64,000 nucleotides of DNA from JAPOXK01 sp965220315 (GTDB lineage: Bacteria; Chloroflexota; Dehalococcoidia; Bin125), in NCBI GenBank assembly GCA_965220315.1, contig CBDCPP010000001.1, positions 558,001 to 622,000 on the forward strand, in the 5' to 3' direction. Under the pieces are notes generated by a model that worked only from the letters and a program-made list of their open reading frames with translations, made no database searches and was not told where the DNA came from. The translations under genes and the position numbers were made by a program. Below are positions 8,541-14,783 of this stretch, in pieces. Each line of letters begins with the position of its first letter. Positions within the stretch are counted from its first letter, which is position 1.

Positions 8541-9848
8541 CTAGGTGGCGAGTCGGCGCACTACCTCGAACAGGATCCTGCAGCCCTGACCGAGGCTGTC
8601 AAGTGGCACGCGTTCGTCATGGCCATGGATGCCCTTGGCGAACTCGCTTGGTATCAAGGTGGGGATGAAGCCGTAGGTCTTAACGCCGTGGCGGCGGAGT
8701 ACGCGAGAGTCGGTGAATCCTACTGAGGTGACGGGCAGGAGCAGAGCCTCTGCGATTTCTTCGCGGACGACTTCCCGGACGATAGAAACGAGCTCAGTGT
8801 TCCATTCGGAGATGCCGGACTCGGATTGGAAGACGATTTCGGTCTCAATGTCAGGGTCATCGATCACGTTACGGATGGCATTGACGAAGGCGTCGTGCGA
8901 CTCGCCGGGGAGGAGTCGGCAATCAAGTGTGGCTTCGGCGCTTGCGGGGATGACGTTGTGTTTCACCCCAGCGCTTAGCGTGGTGAGAGAGACGGTGTTG
9001 GTAACCATGGCGGCGAAACTTGGATGGGCGCTGCGGAGGGTGTCGACGCTGGGCGTGCCGTCGGGCCAAGCGCCTGCGCGTTCGATCTGGTCCAGAATGG
9101 ATTGTGTGAGAGGGAGTACGGACGTAGTGCGCTCCCATCCCTCGATAGCGTTGAGCGCGCGCACCAAGCGCGCTGCCGCGTTCTGCGCATGCGGGATGGA
9201 CCCGTGGCCGGGGGAGCCGCGGGCCCGCAGCCGGAGCCAGAGCGGACCCTTTTCGGCCGGACTGCAGGCGAAGACGGGGGGCTTGACGCCAAGGAATTCC
9301 AGCGTCGCGATGCCGCCCTCGTTCAGACAGTACTCCGGCTCGCGCAGCAAGTCGGGCCGCTCACGATCGAGAAACTCGACCCCCTTGGAGCCGCCGGTTT
9401 CCTCATCAGCGAGGGCGAGGAAGATGAGGTCCCGCTTGAGGGGCAGTTGCGTACGCTTGGCTACCAAGAGGACGAGCAGTTCGAGGATACCCATCCCCTT
9501 CATATCAAGAGCGCCGCGACCCCAGAGACAGCCATCGCGAACGGCGCCGTCAAACGGACCGACCTGCCAATGCTCGGCCTCTGCGGGCACAACGTCAGTG
9601 TGGTTGAGCAGCATCAGGGGCGTCCGCGAGCCGTCGCCACGCAGCGCGGTTCGCAGCGACACACGCCCGGCACCCGCATCGAAGTACTCGGGAGTGAGCC
9701 CCTCGCGCTCGAGAATGGCGCCGAGGAAGCGGGCTGCGGCCTCTTCACCGCCGGGTGGATTCGTAGTGTCGATGCGGAGGTAGGCCTGAAGCGTATCGAC
9801 GACTTCGGCTTGAATTTCTGTCCAGTCGACGGCAACTGGGCGCTTCAT
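8541..9848 (-). CDS. M20-family metallopeptidase (ArgE/DapE/ACY1/CPG2 type)
   Basis: A zinc-dependent amidohydrolase of 435 residues. Metal and catalytic residues are visible: H83 in NHTDVVP, D85, D115 in the RGALDMKG motif, the E149-E150 pair in ADEETGG, and a late His in the GIHGHDER segment. The dimerisation domain lies between about 200 and 320. I chose the ATG at 9848 because it forms an ATGA overlap with the stop of the sirtuin gene and starts the family alignment; the open frame runs another 30 codons upstream. It probably cleaves an N-acylated amino acid or a dipeptide. Coupling to a sirtuin suggests deacylation metabolism, but this is inference. Confidence 0.92.
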   Translation of the reverse strand: MKRPVAVDWTEIQAEVVDTLQAYLRIDTTNPPGGEEAAARFLGAILEREGLTPEYFDAGAGRVSLRTALRGDGSRTPLMLLNHTDVVPAEAEHWQVGPFDGAVRDGCLWGRGALDMKGMGILELLVLLVAKRTQLPLKRDLIFLALADEETGGSKGVEFLDRERPDLLREPEYCLNEGGIATLEFLGVKPPVFACSPAEKGPLWLRLRARGSPGHGSIPHAQNAAARLVRALNAIEGWERTTSVLPLTQSILDQIERAGAWPDGTPSVDTLRSAHPSFAAMVTNTVSLTTLSAGVKHNVIPASAEATLDCRLLPGESHDAFVNAIRNVIDDPDIETEIVFQSESGISEWNTELVSIVREVVREEIAEALLLPVTSVGFTDSRVLRRHGVKTYGFIPTLIPSEFAKGIHGHDERVPLDSLGQGCRILFEVVRRLAT

Positions 9849-10681
9849 GAGTCGCTGGAGATGGCGGCGGTTCGCTTGAGTTGATGGACGATTCGGGGGA
9901 GCGCCTCCCCTGCGGGGGCCCGGATCGTCACGGTGCAACGGTCGCTGATCACAGTTGGCTCAGGGTTAATCTCGATAAGAGGATGGCCGCGCCTATAGAT
10001 GTCCCAAGCGAAGTCGGCCGCAGGGGTGACGACGGCAGTGGTGCCGACGAGTAAAAGGCAGTCGGCTCGCTCAGCCTCGCGGAAACAGACTGCGAGATGA
10101 TCGCGGGGAATGGGCTCCCCGAACATCACCGTGTCGGATTTGAGCAGCCCCCCGCAGGCCCCGCAGCGAGGCGGGAGTGCCTCTGGGATCTCATCGAAAG
10201 GGGCGCGGGCGTTGCATTCGAGGCAGCGAGTGTAGTGGCTGTTGCCGTGGATCTCCGTGAGGAGCTTGCTGCCGGCGAGGCGGTGCAAGTTGTCGATGTT
10301 CTGCGTGATCGTGTGTTGGAGAATCCCGAGGCGCTCCAATTCCACGAGGCTGAAGTGGCCATCATTGGGAACGGCTTCGCGGAGCGCCGCAAAAAGTTCG
10401 TCGGGGTTCTCGCGGCGCTGGCGCTGCGTCTCCCAGTAGTTGGCTGGATCGGCGAGGAAGCGCTGGTATTGATTGAGCGGCGGATCGCCGGTTTTGGTCC
10501 AGAGGCCATCCTTACCGCGATAAGTGGGAACGCCGCTCTCGGCGCTAATGCCGGCACCGGTGAGGGCGATACAGTGCCGCGCGCGCTTTAAGAGTGCGAC
10601 AACCTGCTCAAGCGCGGCTTCCAGCGCTTCGTTTGGAGACGCAGGCTGAGCAAGAGATCGGTTGGGAGCGTATTCGGTCAC
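9845..10681 (-). CDS. cobB: Sir2-family NAD-dependent protein deacylase
   Basis: A 278-residue sirtuin. NAD-binding GAGIS is at residues 42-46, the QNID motif at 127-130 and the catalytic H145 in EIHGN. The zinc-binding cysteines are C153, C156, C173 and C176. The start is GTG at 10681, with a weak AAGGCG upstream. The class III-type Ala-Tyr-Arg signature for desuccinylation is not obvious, so the acyl preference is open. It removes acyl groups from lysines using NAD and typically controls acetyl-CoA synthetase. It is translationally coupled to the M20 peptidase downstream. Confidence 0.95.
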   Translation of the reverse strand: MTEYAPNRSLAQPASPNEALEAALEQVVALLKRARHCIALTGAGISAESGVPTYRGKDGLWTKTGDPPLNQYQRFLADPANYWETQRQRRENPDELFAALREAVPNDGHFSLVELERLGILQHTITQNIDNLHRLAGSKLLTEIHGNSHYTRCLECNARAPFDEIPEALPPRCGACGGLLKSDTVMFGEPIPRDHLAVCFREAERADCLLLVGTTAVVTPAADFAWDIYRRGHPLIEINPEPTVISDRCTVTIRAPAGEALPRIVHQLKRTAAISSDS

Positions 10682-11023
10682 GATGCGCCTTGTAGGGGCA
10701 GCTTAGGAAATGGTCGATGGCTCTACAAGAAGGTGGGAGGGCCTGATAATAAAAATGCACCCGACGATGTGAGGTACGGGTGACTTGGAAGTTGCCCGCT
10801 CGAGGGAAGACGCAGCGATCGATCTGACGGATTCCGAAGAGGGTGTGGATCGCCATGCGCGGCATGGAGGTTTTCCCTGCGAATCGACTGAAGACCAGGG
10901 TGTCAAGGGTCTCTACTCTTGAAATTAGGGTGAATTCCGGACGTTCGACTCGAGGCGGACAGAGCGAGGGTCACAGCAGCCACTTGGATTTCGCGAGGCG
11001 ATTTCCATAGACTGCGCTGCGGT
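10682..11023. other. Intergenic region between divergent sirtuin and M23 genes
   Basis: About 340 bases separate the divergently transcribed sirtuin and endopeptidase genes. The short open frames here have no plausible ribosome binding site or protein-like composition. Both promoters should lie in this interval, but I see no convincing -35/-10 pair and no RNA structure that I recognise. Confidence 0.5.
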
Positions 11024-12301
11024 ATGGCGGCTCGAACAACTTCTCTGGACCGTGATCGCGCTGCGCGCCAGATGGTATGGGTGCCGGCCGCGTCACGGTG
11101 GTGGCGCGCGGCCTCACTGGCCTCGGTGCTCGTGGCGGCCGCAGTGGCGGTGGTTGTGGTGCTGATCCGAGCGGACTCGGCAGGACCGGACGTTTCGGTT
11201 GAGGAAGCAGGAGAAGTATCGGTGCAGGTCGCGCTGCCGGGGCTCGGGAGTGGGGCACCGTTGGCGCTGGCCACGCTAGGCGGTTCGCCGCCAGCGTTCG
11301 ACGTGACCAGCGCCGCTGCGATCTACCAGCACGATCCGTCCAGCACCGTGACGGCGGCTCGGTACGCGAGTCATCTCGCTGCGGACTTCGTGGCCTTCTC
11401 GAACGAAGCGGTGCAGCCACTGAGTTCACCTGAGCAGATCCAGGCGGCGCTGGCGTTCGCTGCGGCGCCACAGCTGCTGCGGGACGCGGGGCCGATCGTT
11501 GCAACGGAACTCTCGGATGAAACGGTGCTATCGGCATGGTTGCAACTGCCGTCTGGATCGGCGCTGCCTCCCTACTTCGGTTACGAGGTGCAGCGCGGCG
11601 ACTCGGTGACCAAGCTCGCCGCGCGGTTTGGGTTGGAGACGAGTTCTATCTTGAACAACAATTGGGAGATCCTGGATCCCGACCACCTCGCGCCGGGGGC
11701 GCAACTAACGATCCCGACCGCGGACGGCATCGTTTACACCGTGAACCTCGGCGACACTTTGATGGAGATCGTCGAGAACTTCGACGCGGATTTGGATGCG
11801 ACCGTCGCGTACTCCGGGAACGAGCTGGTCAACGCGAACTCCCTGATCGAGGGGAGCACGATCTTGTTGGTGGACGGCACGGCCTCGGCGACGTTCGGAT
11901 TCGGCACGGGGCGCGTCTACACGATTCCCGAGTTCGTCTGGCCGGTCGGCGGAGTGGTGAGCGACTTTTTCGGAGTGCCCCGCGGCAATTCCTTTGGCTA
12001 CCACACGGGGGTCGATTTCTCGGCGCCGGTGGGGACGTTCGTCGGATCGGCGGCGCCTGGGTTCGTGGTGCAAGCGGGACCGGCCGGCTCATTTGGGCTC
12101 AGCGTACTCGTTGACCACGGTGGTGGCGTGGTGACGCGGTACGCGCACCTGAGCTATATCGATGTGTTCCTGGGGGAATACGTCGACGCGGGGTCGTTGG
12201 TTGGCTTCGTGGGGGCAACGGGCTATGCGACCGGTGCGCACCTGCATTTCGAGATCATCATGAACGACATGCCGGTGGACCCGTTGCTCTGGTTGAACTA
12301 G
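11024..12301 (+). CDS. LysM-containing M23 (LytM-type) endopeptidase
   Basis: A 425-residue cell-envelope hydrolase. An N-terminal helix at about 30-48 anchors it, followed by about 135 residues of unassigned extracytoplasmic sequence. Two LysM peptidoglycan-binding domains follow at about 187-231 (YEVQRGDSVTKLA) and 239-284 (YTVNLGDTLMEIV). The C-terminal M23 domain carries the complete zinc site: H327 and D331 in YHTGVDF, then H406 and H408 in AHLHFE. It should cleave peptide cross-links in peptidoglycan, or activate an amidase. Complete active-site residues argue for a real peptidase rather than a LytM scaffold. Confidence 0.93.
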   Translation: MAARTTSLDRDRAARQMVWVPAASRWWRAASLASVLVAAAVAVVVVLIRADSAGPDVSVEEAGEVSVQVALPGLGSGAPLALATLGGSPPAFDVTSAAAIYQHDPSSTVTAARYASHLAADFVAFSNEAVQPLSSPEQIQAALAFAAAPQLLRDAGPIVATELSDETVLSAWLQLPSGSALPPYFGYEVQRGDSVTKLAARFGLETSSILNNNWEILDPDHLAPGAQLTIPTADGIVYTVNLGDTLMEIVENFDADLDATVAYSGNELVNANSLIEGSTILLVDGTASATFGFGTGRVYTIPEFVWPVGGVVSDFFGVPRGNSFGYHTGVDFSAPVGTFVGSAAPGFVVQAGPAGSFGLSVLVDHGGGVVTRYAHLSYIDVFLGEYVDAGSLVGFVGATGYATGAHLHFEIIMNDMPVDPLLWLN

Positions 12302-12404
12302 CCGTTCCCGCTCGGGGCTTTCCCCTGTCCGTGTTCCCTCCCTCCTGAATGCCGCGGTGCTTGACCGCTGGTGCTGGTCTCCTTAATCTTTCCTAAATAC
12401 AAGA

Positions 12405-12424
12405 GTTATTATTATTTTTATAAC
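12405..12424. promoter_or_regulatory. AT-rich palindrome, candidate metal-repressor operator
   Basis: A 20-base imperfect inverted repeat with arms GTTAT and ATAAC flanks an A/T core and ends one base before the AAGGA ribosome binding site of the zinc-type binding protein gene. About 7 of 10 positions pair across the dyad. In a GC-rich window this AT-rich dyad is conspicuous. Fur/Zur and MntR operators have this general shape, but no consensus is matched exactly, so the regulator is inferred from the gene it precedes. Confidence 0.4.
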
Positions 12425-12440
12425 TAAGGATTTGAGTGTC

Positions 12441-13439
12441 GTGAGTCGACGCGTCGCTTCCGAGCTGATACGGCGTGCGCTGCCGTTGGTCTTGTTGGCG
12501 GGGATTGGGTTGATCGTTGCAGCCTGCGGCGACGATGACTTGGATGTTGGACAGACACCTCAAACGTCTCAAGCGCCTCAGGCGCCAGCAGAGGCTCCGC
12601 GTGAAGTGGGCATTGATGTGGTCGCCAGCACTCAAATCGTGGCGGAGTGGGTCGCGCAGGTGGGGGGCGAGCGAGTGAGCGCTCTGGCGCTGGTTCCGCC
12701 GGAGACGGACGCGCACACGTTCGAGCTGTCGCCCGACAATGTCCGCGCGGTCGCCGAGGCAGACTTGGTTGTGATCAACGGCGGCGGCTTAGAGGCCGCC
12801 TACGAAGACACGATCGAGGAGAATCTGGGCGATACTCCCTTGGTGGAGCTCTCAGATTGGATCGCGTTGGAGGAATTCCCGCCAGCTTTCGTTCACGAAG
12901 AAGAGAGCGAAAAGGAAGGCGAAGAGGAGGACCACGGCAGACTCGATCCGCACTTCTGGCTTGATCCCGATCGGGCGATTCAGGCGGTTCAGGCGATCCG
13001 CGATGAGCTGAGCGGCCTCCTGCCGGACGGTGCGGACGAATTCGCGACGAACGCGTCGCGCTACATCGCGGAGATCGAAGCTGCGGACGCAGAGGTACAG
13101 GCGATCCTCGCTAATCTCCCGGCCGAGAAGCGGGTACTCGTGACGTTCCACGACGCCTTCGGCTACTTCGCGCGTCGGTACGATCTGGAGGTCTTCGGAT
13201 TCGTGATCGAGGGGCCGGAACAGGAACCAAGCGCGGCTGAGCTGGCCGACCTGATCGAGGCGATGTGGGATCGCAGTGTGACACGGGTCTATCGGGAGCC
13301 GCAGTTCGAATCCTCGGCAGTGGATCGGGTCGCCGATGAGACGGGAGCCGAAGTGCGAGTGATCTACTCACAGCCGATAGGCGAAGTCGAGAGTTACACG
13401 GACTTGCTGCGGGCGAACGGGCGGGCGCTGGCCGAGTAG
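12441..13439 (+). CDS. ZnuA/TroA-type metal ABC transporter substrate-binding lipoprotein
   Basis: A cluster A-I metal-binding protein of about 332 residues. It has a signal peptide with lipobox (IVAAC), then the family motifs: DAHTFELSP with the first metal His, the PHFWLDPDR segment with the second, a FHDAFGYFARRY segment with the third, and a late acidic ligand region. The variable loop before PHFW is usually His-rich in ZnuA; here it is Glu-rich (residues about 150-165) with few His. I chose the GTG at 12441 because AAGGA sits ten bases upstream; a TTG at 12432 is too close to it. No permease or ATPase gene is next to it. Confidence 0.88.
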   Translation: MSRRVASELIRRALPLVLLAGIGLIVAACGDDDLDVGQTPQTSQAPQAPAEAPREVGIDVVASTQIVAEWVAQVGGERVSALALVPPETDAHTFELSPDNVRAVAEADLVVINGGGLEAAYEDTIEENLGDTPLVELSDWIALEEFPPAFVHEEESEKEGEEEDHGRLDPHFWLDPDRAIQAVQAIRDELSGLLPDGADEFATNASRYIAEIEAADAEVQAILANLPAEKRVLVTFHDAFGYFARRYDLEVFGFVIEGPEQEPSAAELADLIEAMWDRSVTRVYREPQFESSAVDRVADETGAEVRVIYSQPIGEVESYTDLLRANGRALAE

Positions 13440-13445
13440 CGCTGG

Positions 13446-14528
13446 CTACGCCGACTCAAGGTCGAATTGCTCTCGTAGAGAAGCTGCTAGCGCCTGCAAG
13501 TTCGCCGCTAGCAGGTGCTCGCCTTCGCCGGTGAAGCCAGCGGTGCCGCAGACGCCGGTGAGCGTCGATCGGCGGAAGAGGTCGGCGACGCCGATCGACG
13601 CGTCGGTGAGTGCGTTGGCGGCGGCGAGAAGCGCAGTACGTTCAGCAGAGAGGCTGACTGGCGGCGAAGTATCGTCGGTGGGCCAGACTCCCCAGCCGAA
13701 GCCGCCCCCGCGGGCCAGGTGCGTACGCAACGCTTCTCGGTGATCGAGGAGACGCTCGAGGCCAGAGGGTGTCGCGTCGAAATGGATGATGTCGGGTTCG
13801 GCGCTGAGAGCGCGCGTCCAGTTGGCGGGGGCGCAGCAGTGGAGCCCGGCGAGACCGCCCGTGCGCTTGACGGGCGTGAAAGCGGCGTCCAGTGCGGCGA
13901 GGGCGTCGTCCCAGATGACGGCGAGGGTGGGCTCGCCGACGCGAGCCAGAAGCGGCTCGTCGAAAGTGATGAGCGGGCGCATGTTAAGGCGGGCGAAGGC
14001 GGAGGCCTGCGCCGCGGCGAGTTCGCCAAGCAAGCGCCCGAGCGTTGTGAGCGATGGAGGATCGGCGATGCAGGCGCTTAACGTTACCGGGCCGATGATC
14101 TGGCCCTTGGCGAACGACGGCCGCTGATTCGGTGGAAGCGCTTTCAGGCGTGCTAGGAGGGCGTGGAGGCCAGCCGCGCGGTCTGGAGATGGCAGAAGGG
14201 CAGGCGTGGGAGCATTGACGTGATCTCCCGACCAATGGAGGCGCCGACCGTCCCAGCGAGTGCCCTGGAGGGAGAGGCCAGCTTGTGGAACCATCGCCTC
14301 AACGGGCGAACGGTTGGGCAGCTGGGGCCAAAAGGGAACCGCTGGATAGGCGGCGAGGACGGTGGCGACGGCCGTATTGGCGTCGCGGTGGTGAGTTGAG
14401 CCGATCCCGGTGGGAGCGAGGCGCAGTCCGGCGATGGAAGCGGGGTTGCGGGGCGCCATCAGTCGGCTGGCGGTTCGAGCATGATGGGACATCTGTTCGA
14501 ATTTCCAGGCTGGAGGATATGTGGACAC
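13446..14528 (-). CDS. MetE-like (cobalamin-independent methionine synthase C-terminal fold) protein
   Basis: A 360-residue (or shorter) TIM-barrel protein of the UROD/MetE superfamily. The N-terminus shows TGIGSTHHRD and PFWPQLPNR, typical of archaeal/bacterial core MetE relatives. The catalytic zinc site appears intact: HCC in GLHCCAPANW (His and Cys two apart as in MetE) and a late Cys in GVCGTAG. It lacks the N-terminal half of classic MetE. It probably transfers a methyl group to a thiol from an unknown donor. The true start may be ATG 14492 or 14459. It is convergent with the zinc-binding lipoprotein gene, which may or may not be coincidental for a zinc enzyme. Confidence 0.75.
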   Translation of the reverse strand: MSTYPPAWKFEQMSHHARTASRLMAPRNPASIAGLRLAPTGIGSTHHRDANTAVATVLAAYPAVPFWPQLPNRSPVEAMVPQAGLSLQGTRWDGRRLHWSGDHVNAPTPALLPSPDRAAGLHALLARLKALPPNQRPSFAKGQIIGPVTLSACIADPPSLTTLGRLLGELAAAQASAFARLNMRPLITFDEPLLARVGEPTLAVIWDDALAALDAAFTPVKRTGGLAGLHCCAPANWTRALSAEPDIIHFDATPSGLERLLDHREALRTHLARGGGFGWGVWPTDDTSPPVSLSAERTALLAAANALTDASIGVADLFRRSTLTGVCGTAGFTGEGEHLLAANLQALAASLREQFDLESA

Positions 14529-14599
14529 GGTATTGGGAAAGCCGTGGTTTCCTGATGATCTAGCGTGGATGGGCAGTGGACTGCACTAAACCACCATAA

Positions 14600-14615
14600 C
14601 CACTACCAGTAGTGC
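14600..14615. promoter_or_regulatory. Candidate NrdR box upstream of nrdJ
   Basis: The 14-base core at 14601-14614 is a near-perfect inverted repeat with arms CACTA and TAGTG. These are the conserved arms of the known NrdR box (ACACwATATATwGTGT); the four central bases deviate. It lies about 170 bases before nrdJ, and an NrdR repressor is encoded in this same window. I could not find a convincing second box at the usual one-helical-turn multiples; a 12-base palindrome of different sequence lies at 14630-14641. Confidence 0.5.
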
Positions 14616-14629
14616 TTTGATGTTGAGAT

Positions 14630-14641
14630 ATATCTAGATAT
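14630..14641. repeat. Perfect 12-base palindrome ATATCTAGATAT
   Basis: A perfect dyad in the AT-rich nrdJ upstream region, centred 28 bases from the candidate NrdR box. It could be a second operator, a factor site or chance. It does not match the NrdR consensus arms. Confidence 0.45.
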
Positions 14642-14736
14642 CTGACATTATTCCCACTCTCCAACAGAACTGATCAGCTGTCATAGCAGCTGTGCACTAA
14701 AGACATAATGAAACCTTTGTTCTATTATAGTAGATG

Positions 14737-14761
14737 GTCGCTGTCTGCGAGAAACAGCGAC
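14737..14761 (+). promoter_or_regulatory. Leader hairpin upstream of nrdJ
   Basis: Arms GTCGCTGT and ACAGCGAC form a perfect 8-bp stem with a 9-base loop, ending about 22 bases before the nrdJ start and just ahead of its AAGGA ribosome binding site. It is not followed by a T-tract, so it is more likely a leader structure affecting mRNA stability or ribosome access than a terminator. No cobalamin-riboswitch signature (B12 box) is visible nearby. Confidence 0.45.
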
Positions 14762-14783
14762 TGCCTAGCGTAAGGATCTACCT

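Noticed and set aside
8713..9783. A 356-residue open frame antisense to the M20 peptidase gene.
   Set aside because: Shadow frame in GC-rich coding DNA; Ser/Arg-rich with no motif.
14529..14783. A cobalamin riboswitch in front of the B12-dependent reductase gene.
   Set aside because: No B12-box or core motif is visible; only palindromes and a small hairpin are present.
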